From positions 146,093 through 210,092 of the forward strand of contig NZ_HE978636.1 in NCBI RefSeq assembly GCF_000312105.1: 64,000 bases of DNA, given 5' to 3'. Numbering within the stretch: position 1 is the stretch's first letter; each line of letters begins with the position of its first letter. The notes under the pieces are model-generated. The model was given only the letters and a program-made list of their open reading frames with translations, searched no databases and was not told the origin of the DNA. This DNA is from Aeromicrobium massiliense JC14 (GTDB taxonomy: Bacteria; Actinomycetota; Actinomycetes; Propionibacteriales; Nocardioidaceae). Positions 37,756 through 47,548 of this stretch are shown here, in pieces. The translations under genes and the position numbers were made by a program.

Positions 37756-38223
37756 CTACCGGCGGCGTCCCGAGCGTCCGGACAGGACGACCAGGGCCGC
37801 GATCACCACGGCTGTGACCATCACCACCGCGAGCGAGCCCGGACGCCCCTCGCTGAGCTCGACGACGGCGTAGAACGCGGCGAAGCCGACGGTGCTCCAG
37901 ACCGTCGCCCAGATCGCCGCGCCGGGCACGAGACCGAGCAGGTAGCGGGGCACGGGCATGCGGGCCAGGCCGGCCGCGGCGTTGACGGCCGACTGTGCGC
38001 CGACGGTCAGGAAGCTCAGCGCGACCACCGGCGGCCCCCACTGGTGCACCCGCTCGACGGCCCGCTGGGCGCGCTCGCCCGGCTGCCAGCGCTTGACCAC
38101 GCCGGCCGCGACGAGGCGGCCGAGCGCGTAGGTGGCCCCCGCCCGCAGCAGCACGATGGCGAACAGGGTCAACCAGGCCCACAGGAACGGCCAGCTGCGG
38201 ATCTCGTCCATCACCGAGCTCAC
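37756..38223 (-). CDS. Small DedA/VTT-like membrane protein
   Basis: 155 residues. WPFLWAWLTLFAIVLLRAGATYALGRL is followed by VHQWGPPVVALSFLTVGAQSAVNAAAGLARMPVPRYLLGLVPGAAIWATVWS, which resembles the SNARE-associated VTT core of DedA proteins, though the protein is shorter than usual. GTG 38223 is favoured because it overlaps the rimI stop as GTGA and has GGAG about eight bases upstream; the ATG at 38211 is an alternative. Confidence 0.75.
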   Translation of the reverse strand: MSSVMDEIRSWPFLWAWLTLFAIVLLRAGATYALGRLVAAGVVKRWQPGERAQRAVERVHQWGPPVVALSFLTVGAQSAVNAAAGLARMPVPRYLLGLVPGAAIWATVWSTVGFAAFYAVVELSEGRPGSLAVVMVTAVVIAALVVLSGRSGRRR

Positions 38224-38648
38224 AGGACGCGCTCCATGACCAGGGCGTCGGCGCCGGACGGGTAGTACCGGCGCCGGGTGGCGATCGTGGTGAACCCGGC
38301 CCGCTCGTAGAGCGTCCGCGCGGGGACGTTGGTGTCGGCCACCTCGAGCAGCATCCGCTCGGCGCCCTCGCCGCGCGCGGCGTCCAGGAGGGCGTCGAGC
38401 AGGCCGCGGCCGAGTCCCTGGCCCTGCCGCTGCGGACGGGTCGCGATGCGGTGCAGGTCGGCGACGTCGGCGACCACCCCGACCGTCCCGTAGGCGTCCA
38501 CGCCGTCGTCGTCGTGCACGAGGACGACGCGCGTGTCGGCGGTCAGCTCGCCGGCGACGAGGCTGGCGCTCCACGCCTCCGCGCCGAAGCAGGCCTGCTC
38601 GAGCGCGACGACCGCGTCCAGGTCGTCGGCGGTGGCCGGACGGATCAC
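38220..38648 (-). CDS. rimI: Ribosomal-protein-S18-alanine N-acetyltransferase RimI-like
   Basis: 142 residues. GNAT motif A is in LHRIATRPQRQGQGLGRGLLDALLD, followed by LLEVADTNVPARTLYERAGFTTIATRRRYY, which is diagnostic of RimI. It lies between tsaB and tsaD as in many actinobacteria. It would acetylate the N-terminal alanine of S18 or other protein N-termini. GTG start at 38648, eight bases after the tsaB stop. Confidence 0.93.
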   Translation of the reverse strand: MIRPATADDLDAVVALEQACFGAEAWSASLVAGELTADTRVVLVHDDDGVDAYGTVGVVADVADLHRIATRPQRQGQGLGRGLLDALLDAARGEGAERMLLEVADTNVPARTLYERAGFTTIATRRRYYPSGADALVMERVL

Positions 38649-38655
38649 GGGCGGC

Positions 38656-39285
38656 TCATGCCCGCTTGGCAGTGACCTGCGGCGTCGCGTCCGGACGGCG
38701 CAGGTAGAGCGGCTCGAGCGGCAGCTCCTGGGCCTCGCCGCGGGCCACGAGCCCGGCGAGCGCGGCCGCGGAGGGATCCTCGGCCCCCGGCACGTGCGCC
38801 AGGACGTCGGCGTACAGCCGTCCGCCGCGGCCGTGGACGGGCAGGCTCGGGAAGCGGGCGGCCAGGTCGGCCGGCTTGCTGACGTCCGGGCCCTCCACGC
38901 GGCGGCCGTCGACGTAGCGGGCCCAGTAGACCTCCTTGCGGCGCGCGTCCGTGGCGACGAGCAGCTCGCCGTCGCCCGCCTCGGCGGCGAGGACGTCCAG
39001 GGTGCACACGCCGTGCGGGGTCAGGCCGAGCGAGCCGGAGAGCGTCAGCGCCGTGACCACGCCGACCCGCAGGCCGGTGAACGGGCCGGGCCCGACACCG
39101 ACGGCGACGTCGGTGAGGTCGTCCATCGTGGCGCCGGCCTGCGCGAGCGCGTCGCGGATCGCGGGGGCGAGCAGCTCGCCGTGGGCCATCGCGCCCTCGC
39201 CGCGCGCCTCTCCGACCACGCGCTCGCCGTCGTGGACGGCCACGGTGATGGCGGGGGTCGCGGTGTCGAGGGCCAGGATCAGCAC
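38656..39285 (-). CDS. tsaB: tRNA threonylcarbamoyladenosine biosynthesis protein TsaB
   Basis: 209 residues. N-terminal LILALDTATPAITVAVHDG and the family motif VAVGVGPGPFTGLRVGVVTA. It is the non-catalytic ASKHA-fold scaffold partner of TsaD. It begins the tsaB-rimI pair and has TAGGCT six bases upstream of its GTG, so it can be transcribed independently of tsaE. Confidence 0.96.
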   Translation of the reverse strand: MLILALDTATPAITVAVHDGERVVGEARGEGAMAHGELLAPAIRDALAQAGATMDDLTDVAVGVGPGPFTGLRVGVVTALTLSGSLGLTPHGVCTLDVLAAEAGDGELLVATDARRKEVYWARYVDGRRVEGPDVSKPADLAARFPSLPVHGRGGRLYADVLAHVPGAEDPSAAALAGLVARGEAQELPLEPLYLRRPDATPQVTAKRA

Positions 39286-39291
39286 GCCCCG

Positions 39292-39297
39292 AGCCTA
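39292..39297 (-). promoter_or_regulatory. -10 box of a leaderless tsaB promoter
   Basis: Minus strand TAGGCT, six bases, GTG at 39285. Confidence 0.5.
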
Positions 39298-39346
39298 CCG
39301 ACCGCCTCCGGAGCCCTCGCCCTCGCGCTGAGCGTGGAGGTGCCGG

Positions 39347-40312
39347 TCAGGCCAGGAGGGTGGAGCGCAGCGGGACGCCGACCCAGCGGGGGCCGTGCGG
39401 GCGCACCGTCACGACGCGGGTGTCGTCGCCGCCGTCGTGCTCGACCGCCGTGCCGAGCGGGTCGTCCTCGCGCGGCAGCCGGCGCTCCAGCCGCACCTCG
39501 AGCCAACTGTCGGCCAGGTGCTCGGCCATGCCCTCGCCCCATTCCACCACCGTGACGGCCTCCTCGACGCTGGTGTCGAGGTCGAGGTCGTCCAGCTCGA
39601 GCGCCCCCTCGAGCCGGTAGGCGTCGACGTGGACGAGCGCGGGCCCGCCGACCAGCGACGGGTGGTGCCGGGCGATGACGAACGTCGGCGACGTGATCGG
39701 CCCGCGGACGCCGAGCGCCTCGCCGAGGCCCTGCGTGAACGTCGTCTTGCCCGCCCCGAGCCCACCCGTCATGACGAGCACGTCGCCGGCCTGCAGCAGC
39801 CCGGCGAGGGTGCCGGCGAACCGCTGGGTCGACTCGGCGTCGGGCAGCTCGCGCGAGAGCCACAGCGTCTTGCCCAGGACGAGCAGCGGGCCCTCCTGGC
39901 CGACCGTCTCGTAGCGCCGCTGGCGCCAGAAGCGGACGGTCGCGGGCAGCTCCTCGCGCACGTGGATCCACACGCCGTCCTTGCCCCGCTCCTCGGCGGT
40001 GTCCTCGGCGACGCCGACGAGCGCGGACGCGATGCCGCGGGCCTGCACGTCGGGGTCGACGCTGACCCGGCGCAGGCCGAGCAGGCCCGGACGCGTCTCG
40101 TCGTAGAGCAGCGCCCCCACCGGACGTCCGCGGCGCAGCGCGAGCAGCCCGCCGGACGTCTCGATGGACGCGCGCACGGACTCCGCCGTCTCGTCGGTCG
40201 CGCTGGAGGGCGGGTCGAGGACGGGCCGGGCGCCGAACGAGCGGCGGATGACGTCCGCCATCGCCTCCGCGTGCTCGGGCCGGGCCTCCACGACGTCGAG
40301 CGCTCCGGTCAC
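39347..40312 (-). CDS. tsaE: GNAT-TsaE fusion: acetyltransferase domain plus t6A ATPase
   Basis: 321 residues, about twice the length of a normal TsaE. Residues about 5-150 form a GNAT domain (LRRVSVDPDVQARGIASALVGVAED). Residues about 155-320 form TsaE with Walker A MTGGLGAGKTTFTQGL (183-191), SPTFVIARHH and VHVDAYRLEG. TsaE hydrolyses ATP to reset the TsaB-TsaD complex. The acetyltransferase target is unknown. Its GTG overlaps the hydrolase gene stop (GTGA at 40309-40312), so it is the last gene of the glmS-to-tsaE run. Confidence 0.92.
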   Translation of the reverse strand: MTGALDVVEARPEHAEAMADVIRRSFGARPVLDPPSSATDETAESVRASIETSGGLLALRRGRPVGALLYDETRPGLLGLRRVSVDPDVQARGIASALVGVAEDTAEERGKDGVWIHVREELPATVRFWRQRRYETVGQEGPLLVLGKTLWLSRELPDAESTQRFAGTLAGLLQAGDVLVMTGGLGAGKTTFTQGLGEALGVRGPITSPTFVIARHHPSLVGGPALVHVDAYRLEGALELDDLDLDTSVEEAVTVVEWGEGMAEHLADSWLEVRLERRLPREDDPLGTAVEHDGGDDTRVVTVRPHGPRWVGVPLRSTLLA

Positions 40313-41313
40313 CGGCGTCCCTCCTCGATGACGTGGTCGACGACGGTCTCGATGGCCTCGGTCACCCGCTCGTGCTCCTCGAACATGATCATGTGGCCCG
40401 CCCCGTCGACGAGCTCGAGTCGTGCGCCGGGGATCTCCTCGGCGAGCCGCCGCGCGTGCCGCGGCGGGGTCAGCAGGTCCTCGGTGCCGCACACGACGAC
40501 CGTCTCGGCGGTGCCCAGCGCGGGCAGCGCGTCGTACAGGTCGAGCTCGCCGAAGGCCGGGTAGAAGTCGAGCATCACGTGGGTGCGCGCGCGGCCGATC
40601 ATCTGGTCGGCCATGTCGGCGTACTTCTCGTCCGCCTGCGGCCCGACGGCCCAGCGCCGCGTCACCGAGTAGCTGTTGAAGCGGCGCGCCCAGTCGACCG
40701 CGGGTGTCGTCGCGCGCAGCAGCGGACGCAGCTGGCGCAGCACCGGGCTGGTGCGCAGCAGGTCGCCCGCGCTCGTGCCGACGAGCACGACGCCCTTGAC
40801 CCGTTCCTTCACCAGCACCGGGTCGTCGGCGGCGAGCTGCATGATCGTCATGCCGCCCATCGAGTGGCCCACGAGCACGAGCGGGCCGGTGGGCGCCACG
40901 GCCTCGATCACCCGGGCCAGGTCGTCGGCCAGGTCGGGCAGGGTCGAGCGGGACGCCTTCGCGCGTCCGGACGCCCCGTGCGAGCGCAGGTCGACGAGCA
41001 CGATCCGGGCCCGGCCGCGCAGCGCGAGCCGCTGGTAGTGCCAGGTGTCCAGGTCGCAGGTCCAGCCGTGCACCATCACCACGGTCGGCACCTCGGCGCC
41101 GGCGTCGTCGGCCTCGTCGACCTCGACGTGCAGGCGGACGCCGTCGCGGGCGGTGACCCAGCGCGTCTCGCCGTGCACGGAGCCGAACGGCACGTCCTCG
41201 ACGAGCCGGAGGTGACGCCGGGCGCTCATCCGCTCGCTGAACAGCGTCGCCGCGGCCCCGGCCGCGACGAACGCGACCCCGCTGCCGATGAGCGCCCGGG
41301 TGCGGCCCCTCAT
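40309..41313 (-). CDS. Alpha/beta hydrolase with N-terminal membrane anchor
   Basis: 334 residues. One N-terminal hydrophobic helix (ALIGSGVAFVAAGAAATLF) is followed by an alpha/beta hydrolase fold: oxyanion region VVMVHGWTCDLDTWHYQ, nucleophile elbow LVGHSMGGMTIMQLA, acid in VVCGTEDLLTPPRHAR, and His in VDGAGHMIMFEEHE. The substrate is unknown; a lipid or ester substrate at the membrane is plausible. It overlaps alr at its start (ATGA) and tsaE at its end. Confidence 0.9.
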   Translation of the reverse strand: MRGRTRALIGSGVAFVAAGAAATLFSERMSARRHLRLVEDVPFGSVHGETRWVTARDGVRLHVEVDEADDAGAEVPTVVMVHGWTCDLDTWHYQRLALRGRARIVLVDLRSHGASGRAKASRSTLPDLADDLARVIEAVAPTGPLVLVGHSMGGMTIMQLAADDPVLVKERVKGVVLVGTSAGDLLRTSPVLRQLRPLLRATTPAVDWARRFNSYSVTRRWAVGPQADEKYADMADQMIGRARTHVMLDFYPAFGELDLYDALPALGTAETVVVCGTEDLLTPPRHARRLAEEIPGARLELVDGAGHMIMFEEHERVTEAIETVVDHVIEEGRR

Positions 41314-42452
41314 GCGTGCGCTCCGCGGTACGTGCGGACGATGCGGCCGCCGAGGCGGGTCACGACCTCGTAGGAGATCGTGCCGGCGTTCCGCGCCCAG
41401 TCGTCGGCCGTGGGCTCGCCGTCGTCGCCAGGGCCCCACAGGACGATCGAGTCGCCGCGCCGGGCCGGCCCGTCGCCGAGGTCGACGACCAGCTGGTCCA
41501 TGCACACCTTGCCGACCAGCGGGACGCGGACGCCGCGGTGCAGCAGGGTCGCCCGGTTGCTCACCGAGCGCATGATGCCCTCGGCGTAGCCGATCGGCAC
41601 CAGCCCGAGCGTGGTCTCCTGCTCCGCGGTCCACGTCCAGCCGTACGAGACGGACGTGCCCGCCGGCACTCGCTTGACCTGGGCCAGCCGGGCGCGCAGC
41701 GTCATGGCCGGGCGCAGCGGGACGTCGTGCCGCAGCGCCGGGTCGGGCGAGTAGCCGTAGGACGCGATGCCGGCCCGCACGAGGTCGAGGTGGACGCTCG
41801 GCCGGGTCAGGATCGCGCCGGAGTTGGCCAGGTGGCGCAGCCCGGGCTCGAGGCCGGCGGACTCCATCTGGGCCACGGCCTCGGTGAACGCCCGCTCCTG
41901 GGCGGCGTTGGCCGGGTGCTCGGGCTCCTCGGAGGCCGCCAGGTGGGACCAGACGCCGGTCACCTGGACGCGTCCGGCGTCCTGCGCGGACCGGGCCGTC
42001 TCGAGCAGCCGGAACCACTCCTCGCCGTGGGCACCGTTGCGCGAGAGCCCGGTGTCGACCTTGAGCTGGACGCGGGGCCGCAGCCCGACGGCGGTGCCGG
42101 CGGTGACGATCTCGTCCAGCTGCGCCACGGAGCTCGCCGTGACCTCGATCCGGGCCGACACGGCGGCCGCGAAGTCGCCGCCGGGCGCGCTGAGCCAGCA
42201 CAGCACGCGTCCGGTGTCGCCGCGGTGGCGCAGCGCGAGCGCCTCCTCGATCGTGGCGACGCCCAGCCAGGTCGCCCCGGCCTGGCGTGCGGCGGGCGCG
42301 ACCGCCTCCACGCCGTGGCCGTAGGCGTCGGCCTTGACGACGGCCATGAGGGCGGCACCGGGCGCGGCGGCGGCGAGCGCCTCCAGGTTCGCGCGGTACG
42401 CCGCGAGGTCGACGACGGCCTCGGCCTGCGGGAGCGGGTGGTCGTTCACCAT
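41310..42452 (-). CDS. alr: Alanine racemase
   Basis: 380 residues. The PLP lysine is Lys40 in MAVVKADAYGHG; LKVDTGLSRNG and the catalytic tyrosine region SVSYGWTWTAEQET are present, with VGKVCMDQLVVDLG near the C-terminus. It interconverts L- and D-alanine for peptidoglycan. The ATG at 42452 overlaps nnrD by seven bases; GTG 42449 is also possible. Confidence 0.96.
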   Translation of the reverse strand: MVNDHPLPQAEAVVDLAAYRANLEALAAAAPGAALMAVVKADAYGHGVEAVAPAARQAGATWLGVATIEEALALRHRGDTGRVLCWLSAPGGDFAAAVSARIEVTASSVAQLDEIVTAGTAVGLRPRVQLKVDTGLSRNGAHGEEWFRLLETARSAQDAGRVQVTGVWSHLAASEEPEHPANAAQERAFTEAVAQMESAGLEPGLRHLANSGAILTRPSVHLDLVRAGIASYGYSPDPALRHDVPLRPAMTLRARLAQVKRVPAGTSVSYGWTWTAEQETTLGLVPIGYAEGIMRSVSNRATLLHRGVRVPLVGKVCMDQLVVDLGDGPARRGDSIVLWGPGDDGEPTADDWARNAGTISYEVVTRLGGRIVRTYRGAHA

Positions 42453-43864
42453 CGCTGGACCTCCTCGAGGGTGCCGCCGAGCAGGTCGGCGACGACGGAC
42501 GGCAGGGCGGCGGCGACCGCGGACGCGGTGACCGGCCCGCCGGGGTTGGCGCGGACGGCCGCGGCCCCGTGCAGGAAGGCGGCGAGCGACCCGGCGTCGT
42601 GCGGGTCGAGACCGGATGCGACCAGCGAGCCGGCCAGCCCGGCCAGCACGTCACCCGCGCCGGCGGTGCCCAGCCACGGGGTGCCGCTGAGGTTGACCCG
42701 GGTCGGACGCCCGGGGGTGGCCACGAGCGTCCGCTTGCCCTTGAGCAGCACCGTGGCCCGCCACCGCTCGGCGGCCCCGACGGCGTGGCGCAGCGGAGCG
42801 GCCTCGACGCCGTCGCGGTCGGTGTCGAGCAGGGCGGCGAGCTCGCCGGCGTGCGGCGTCAGCAGCGCCGGTCGCCCGACCGGCGCGGGCACGTGGGCCA
42901 GCGCGTCGGCGTCGGCGACGAGCGCGGGATCGTGCTCGTCGGCCAGCGCGTCCGCGACCCGTCGTGCGGCCTCGTCGCCACCGCCCGGCCCGACCACCCA
43001 GGCCTGGACGTGCCCGGCGCCCGCGACGACCTCGGGCGCCCGGTCGACGACGCGGGCGGCGAGGTCCGGCTCGCCGACGAACCGCACCATGCCGGCCGGG
43101 CCCGCCTGCGCCCCGGCGACGGCCAGGTGGGCGGCCCCGGCGTACCGGGCCGAACCGGCGGCGACGCCGACGACGCCGCGCGTGTACTTGTGGGTGACGG
43201 GGGCCCGGAACAGCGCGTCCCCGAGCAACGCTCCGTCAGTGACGTCGAGCGCCTCGACGGCGGGCTCGCCCAGGTACGGGCCGAGGCCGATGTCGACGAG
43301 TCGCAGCTCCCCCGCGGCGTCCGCGGCCGGCCCGGCCAGCAGCGCGACCTTGAGCGTGCCGAAGGTGACGGTGACATCGGCCCGCACGTGGGGGCCGGGC
43401 GCCTCGCCGCTGTCGACCTCGACGCCGGACGGCACGTCGACGGCGTACGTGCGCGGGCGCGCGGCGTCGATCCAGGCCGCCCACTCCGCGGCCCGCCCGC
43501 GCAGGCCGCCCCGGGCGCCGATGCCGAGCAGGCCGTCCACGACGAACCGGTGGCCGCCGGGCGCGTCGACGACCTCGGCACCGGCCGCGCGGGCCGCGGC
43601 GAGCCCGCCCTCGTGCACCCGGGCCGGGTCGAGCAGGCACAGGTCGACCCGCAGGCCGCGCTCGCGCAGGTGGGCGGCGGCGTGCAGGGCGTCGCCGCCG
43701 TTGTTGCCGGGGCCGACGAGCACCAGGACGAGGGCGCCGGCCGGGACGTCGTGCATCGCGTCGGCGAGGCCGCGCGCGGCCCGGGCCATCAGCACGTCGC
43801 CGTGGGCGGCCGTCGCCCGCTCCTCGGCGGCGCGGACGTTGGCGACGTCGTGCGCGGTCAGCAC
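42446..43864 (-). CDS. nnrD: Bifunctional NAD(P)H-hydrate epimerase/dehydratase
   Basis: 472 residues. The N-terminal YjeF_N epimerase domain (about 1-200) has [21 protein letters not shown]; the C-terminal ribokinase-like dehydratase domain has [21 protein letters not shown] and [22 protein letters not shown]. It repairs hydrated NADH/NADPH. The GTG at 43864 overlaps the acpS stop. Placement between acpS and alr is common in actinobacteria. Confidence 0.94.
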   Translation of the reverse strand: MLTAHDVANVRAAEERATAAHGDVLMARAARGLADAMHDVPAGALVLVLVGPGNNGGDALHAAAHLRERGLRVDLCLLDPARVHEGGLAAARAAGAEVVDAPGGHRFVVDGLLGIGARGGLRGRAAEWAAWIDAARPRTYAVDVPSGVEVDSGEAPGPHVRADVTVTFGTLKVALLAGPAADAAGELRLVDIGLGPYLGEPAVEALDVTDGALLGDALFRAPVTHKYTRGVVGVAAGSARYAGAAHLAVAGAQAGPAGMVRFVGEPDLAARVVDRAPEVVAGAGHVQAWVVGPGGGDEAARRVADALADEHDPALVADADALAHVPAPVGRPALLTPHAGELAALLDTDRDGVEAAPLRHAVGAAERWRATVLLKGKRTLVATPGRPTRVNLSGTPWLGTAGAGDVLAGLAGSLVASGLDPHDAGSLAAFLHGAAAVRANPGGPVTASAVAAALPSVVADLLGGTLEEVQRW

Positions 43865-44217
43865 TCGGCCACCACGAACGCGGTGGCGACGCCGCCGTCG
43901 TGCGCCAGCGACAGGTGCAGGGCGCTCAGGCCGAGCTCCTCCACGCGGGCGGCGGTCGGGCCGGACGTGGTCAGCCGTGGGGCGCCGGCGTCGTCGCTGA
44001 CCACCTGCACGTCCTGCCAGGACAGTCCCGCGGGGGCACGGAGCGCCTTCACGAGGGCCTCCTTCGCCGCGAAGCGGGCCGCGAGCGACTCCACCGGGAG
44101 TCCGGCGGAGCGCTCGTCGGGGGTGAACAGGCGCGCCTCGAGCGTCGGCGTGCGCTCCAGCGAGGCGGCGAACCGGGGCACGTCCACGACGTCCACGCCG
44201 ATGCCCCACACGGTCAT
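43858..44217 (-). CDS. acpS: Holo-[acyl-carrier-protein] synthase
   Basis: 119 residues. Mg-binding Asp in [15 protein letters not shown] and the catalytic [12 protein letters not shown] motif; C-terminal [15 protein letters not shown]. It attaches the 4'-phosphopantetheine arm of CoA to carrier proteins. Its ATG overlaps the glmS stop (ATGA at 44214-44217). Confidence 0.95.
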   Translation of the reverse strand: MTVWGIGVDVVDVPRFAASLERTPTLEARLFTPDERSAGLPVESLAARFAAKEALVKALRAPAGLSWQDVQVVSDDAGAPRLTTSGPTAARVEELGLSALHLSLAHDGGVATAFVVAEC

Positions 44218-46058
44218 TCGACCGTGACCGACTTGGCCAGGTTGCGCGGCTGGTCGACGTCGTAGCCGAGCTGGACGGCCAGCTCGCAGGCGAAGATCTG
44301 CAGCGGGACGGTGGCGACCAGCGGCTGCAGCAGGGTCGGCACCTTGGGCAGCCGGATCAGCGTGTCGGCGTAGCGCTCGACGTCGGTGTCGCCGTCCTCG
44401 GCCAGCACGATCGTGCGGGCGCCGCGGGCGCGGATCTCCTGGATGTTGCTGATGACCTTGTCGCGCAGCTGGTCGCGGCCGTGCGGCGGCACGACGACGA
44501 AGACCGGCAGGCCCTCCTCGACGAGCGCGATCGGGCCGTGCTTGAGCTCGCCGGCCGCGAAGCCCTCGGCGTGCACGTAGGCCAGCTCCTTGAGCTTGAG
44601 CGCGCCCTCGAGCGCCACCGGGTAGCCCACGTGGCGGCCCAGGAACAGGAACGAGCGCTTGCCCACCAGGTCGGCGGCCAGGTCGCGGACCTGCTGGCCC
44701 TCGTCGAGCATCCGCTGGATGCCCGCGGGCAGCTTCTCGAGCTCGGCGATGATCTGCGAGATCTCGTCGCCGAACTTCACGCCGCGCACCTGGGCCAGGT
44801 ACAGGCCGAGCAGGTAGCAGGCCACGACCTGGGACAGGAAGCCCTTGGTGGACGCGACCGCGACCTCCGGGCCGGCGTGCGTGTAGATGACGGCGTCGGA
44901 CTCGCGCGGGATCGTCGAGCCGTTGGTGTTGCAGACGCTCAGCACCCGGGCGCGCTGCTGACGGGCGTAGCGGATCGCCATGAGCGTGTCCATCGTCTCG
45001 CCGGACTGGCTGATCGCCACGACCAGCGTCGAGCGGTCGATGATCGGGTCGCGGTAGCGGAACTCGCTGGCCAGCTCGACCTCGCAGGGGATGCGGGTCC
45101 AGTGCTCGATCGCGTACTTGGCCACGAGGCCGGCGTACGACGCCGTGCCGCAGGCGATGATGATGATCTTGTCGATCTCGCGCAGCTCGTCGTCGGACAG
45201 GCGCACCTCGTCCAGCTGCAGCCGGCCGTCGGTGGTGTGCCGCCCGAGCAGGGTGTCGGCGACAGCCTGCGGCTGCTCGGCGATCTCCTTGAGCATGTAC
45301 CAGTCGAAGCCGCCCTTCTCGGCCGCCGAGACGTCCCAGTCGACGTGGTACGCCTTCGTCTGCGCCGGCGAGCCGTCGAAGCCAGTGACCTCGAAGCCGT
45401 CCTTGGTGATCGAGACGACCTGGTCCTGGCCGAGCTCGACCGCCTCGCGCGTGTGGTCGATGAACGCCGCGACGTCCGAGCCGAGGAACATCTCGCCCTC
45501 GCCCACGCCGACGACCAGCGGGGAGTTGCGCCGGGCGCCGACGACGACGTCGGGCTGCTGGGCGTCGGTGATGACGAGCGTGAACGCGCCCTCGAGCCGG
45601 CGGCAGACCGCGCGGACCGCCTCGGGCAGGTCGGGGGTCACCTTGAGCTCGTCGTGCAGCAGGTGCGCGACGGTCTCGGTGTCGGTCTCGGAGACCAGCT
45701 CGTGGCCGGCCGCCTCGAGCTCGGCGCGCAGCTCGGCGAAGTTCTCGATGATGCCGTTGTGGACGACGGCGACGCGGCCCTCGCTGTCCAGGTGCGGGTG
45801 CGCGTTGGCGTCGTTCGGGGCGCCGTGCGTCGCCCATCGCGTGTGCCCGATGCCGGTCGTCGCGGCTGGGAGCGGGCTCTCGGCCAGCACCGCGTCCAGG
45901 TTGGCCAGCTTGCCGGCCTTCTTGGCCGAGGCGATGCGCCCCTCGTGCGCCACCGCGACTCCCGTGGAGTCGTATCCCCGGTACTCGAGCCGACGCAGAC
46001 CGGCCATGACGACGTCCACGGCCTGGCGGTGACCGACGTATCCCACGATTCCACACAT
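44214..46058 (-). CDS. glmS: Glutamine-fructose-6-phosphate aminotransferase (isomerizing)
   Basis: 614 residues. The start [17 protein letters not shown] gives the N-terminal nucleophile Cys after Met removal, and an Ntn amidotransferase domain with [17 protein letters not shown]. Two SIS sugar-isomerase domains follow ([39 protein letters not shown]), ending [13 protein letters not shown]. It makes glucosamine-6-phosphate, which GlmM (encoded at 49240-50586) converts onward to cell-wall precursors. TACCCT lies seven bases before the ATG; a start two codons earlier is less likely. Confidence 0.97.
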   Translation of the reverse strand: MCGIVGYVGHRQAVDVVMAGLRRLEYRGYDSTGVAVAHEGRIASAKKAGKLANLDAVLAESPLPAATTGIGHTRWATHGAPNDANAHPHLDSEGRVAVVHNGIIENFAELRAELEAAGHELVSETDTETVAHLLHDELKVTPDLPEAVRAVCRRLEGAFTLVITDAQQPDVVVGARRNSPLVVGVGEGEMFLGSDVAAFIDHTREAVELGQDQVVSITKDGFEVTGFDGSPAQTKAYHVDWDVSAAEKGGFDWYMLKEIAEQPQAVADTLLGRHTTDGRLQLDEVRLSDDELREIDKIIIIACGTASYAGLVAKYAIEHWTRIPCEVELASEFRYRDPIIDRSTLVVAISQSGETMDTLMAIRYARQQRARVLSVCNTNGSTIPRESDAVIYTHAGPEVAVASTKGFLSQVVACYLLGLYLAQVRGVKFGDEISQIIAELEKLPAGIQRMLDEGQQVRDLAADLVGKRSFLFLGRHVGYPVALEGALKLKELAYVHAEGFAAGELKHGPIALVEEGLPVFVVVPPHGRDQLRDKVISNIQEIRARGARTIVLAEDGDTDVERYADTLIRLPKVPTLLQPLVATVPLQIFACELAVQLGYDVDQPRNLAKSVTVE

Positions 46059-46114
46059 GCCCACCAGGGTACCGAGTGCATCCCGTCTCGACCCACACGG
46101 ACAGAATGGTCGCC

Positions 46115-47056
46115 ATGAGTCGCGAGGAGTCCCCCTACGTCGAGCTCGAGCGGGCGGCCTGGGCCGAGCTCGCGGGCGACCGTCCGCAGCCGCTCAGCGC
46201 GGACGAGATCGAGCGCGTCCGGGGGCTGGGCGACGAGCTGGACCTGGAGGAGGTGCGGCAGGTCTACCTGCCGGTCACCGAGCTCATCGGCATCCGCGTG
46301 CGCGCCGCCGCGGCGCTGCACCGGGCGACGCAGCGCTTCCTGGGTCAGCCGCAGCCGCGGCGCACCCCGTACGTCATCGGCATCGCCGGCTCGGTGGCCG
46401 TCGGCAAGAGCACCACGGCCCGGCTGCTCCGCGAGCTGCTGCGCCACGGCCCCGAGGAGCCGAAGGTCGAGCTCGTCACCACGGACGGCTTCCTGCACCC
46501 CAACGCCGAGCTCGAGCGCCGCGGCCTGCTGCAGCGCAAGGGCTTCCCGGAGTCCTACGACCAGCGCGCGCTGCTGCGGTTCGTCATGGCGGTCAAGTCC
46601 GGCGCCCCGCACGTGACGGCGCCGGTCTACGACCACCTCACCTACGACCGCACCGACGAGGTCGTGGAGATCGAGTCGCCCGACATCGTCATCGTCGAGG
46701 GGCTCAACGTCCTGGCGCCCGCCCGCACGCGCGGCGACGGCACCCCCGGCCTGGCGATCAGCGACTTCTTCGACTTCTCGGTGTACGTGGACGCCTCGGT
46801 GTCCGACATCCAGCGCTGGTACGTGGAGCGGTTCCTGACGCTGCGCAAGACGGCGTTCGCCGACCCGGCCTCCTACTTCCACCGCTACGCGGACTTCACC
46901 GAGGAGCAGGCGCTCAGCCGGGCGAACGAGCTGTGGGACACCATCAACGGCCCCAACCTGCGCGAGAACATCGCCACGACGCGGGGCCGCGCCACCCTCG
47001 TGCTGCGCAAGGACCAGAACCACGCCGTGAAGTGGGTCCGCTTCCGCAAGATGTGA
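46115..47056 (+). CDS. coaA: Type I pantothenate kinase
   Basis: 313 residues. P-loop [17 protein letters not shown] (residues 89-105), substrate region [18 protein letters not shown] and [16 protein letters not shown], then VIVEGLNVL. It phosphorylates pantothenate, the first step of CoA synthesis, whose product feeds AcpS. It is divergent from glmS with 56 bases between. CAGAAT lies seven bases before ATG 46115, so a leaderless transcript is possible; an in-frame upstream ATG at 46076 is less likely. Confidence 0.96.
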   Translation: MSREESPYVELERAAWAELAGDRPQPLSADEIERVRGLGDELDLEEVRQVYLPVTELIGIRVRAAAALHRATQRFLGQPQPRRTPYVIGIAGSVAVGKSTTARLLRELLRHGPEEPKVELVTTDGFLHPNAELERRGLLQRKGFPESYDQRALLRFVMAVKSGAPHVTAPVYDHLTYDRTDEVVEIESPDIVIVEGLNVLAPARTRGDGTPGLAISDFFDFSVYVDASVSDIQRWYVERFLTLRKTAFADPASYFHRYADFTEEQALSRANELWDTINGPNLRENIATTRGRATLVLRKDQNHAVKWVRFRKM

Positions 47057-47077
47057 CCCGCGAGGCCGCGCCGCCCC

Positions 47078-47083
47078 TAGGGT
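47078..47083 (+). promoter_or_regulatory. -10 box of a leaderless promoter
   Basis: TAGGGT, six bases, ATG at 47090. Confidence 0.5.
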
Positions 47084-47089
47084 CGCGCC

Positions 47090-47536
47090 ATGCCCCGTGA
47101 CGACCGTCCACGACCCGTCCCCTGGATGACGCACGCCCTGGCCGCCGTCGTCGTGCCGGTCTGGATGCTTCAGGGCCCACTGCGCGAGCACGGGCTCACC
47201 GAGGGGGTCCAGGACCACGGACCACGGCTCGTGGGACCGGCCCTGTTCCTGCTCGGCGCCGCTCTCGCGGTCGCGCTCGCGATGCTGGAGGTCTGGGCCC
47301 TGCGCCTGTTGCGTTCGCGCTGGGCCGCGCGGGCCGGGGCCGTGGTCGCGACGTCGGCGGTGGCTTGGGTGGGCAGCCTGCCCGTGACGTTCCGGCTCGC
47401 CGACTCGTCCCCCGTGGATCGCGGCGAGCTCCACGCGGCGCTGACGAGCATCGCGGTCCTGCTGGCCGGGCACCTGCTGGCGGTGCTCCTGGTCGACCGG
47501 TTCGTCGCCCGCGAGCACGCGGGCGTGCGCGGGTAG
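47090..47536 (+). CDS. Uncharacterised four-helix membrane protein
   Basis: 148 residues. Helices are visible at AALAAVVVPVWML-like residues 15-30, LFLLGAALAVALAMLEVWAL, AGAVVATSAVAWVGSL and LTSIAVLLAGHLLAVLLV. I recognise no family. TAGGGT-N6-ATG suggests its own leaderless transcript. It converges on the maleylpyruvate-isomerase-like gene. Confidence 0.75.
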   Translation: MPRDDRPRPVPWMTHALAAVVVPVWMLQGPLREHGLTEGVQDHGPRLVGPALFLLGAALAVALAMLEVWALRLLRSRWAARAGAVVATSAVAWVGSLPVTFRLADSSPVDRGELHAALTSIAVLLAGHLLAVLLVDRFVAREHAGVRG

Positions 47537-47548
47537 CGCCAGCGCACG

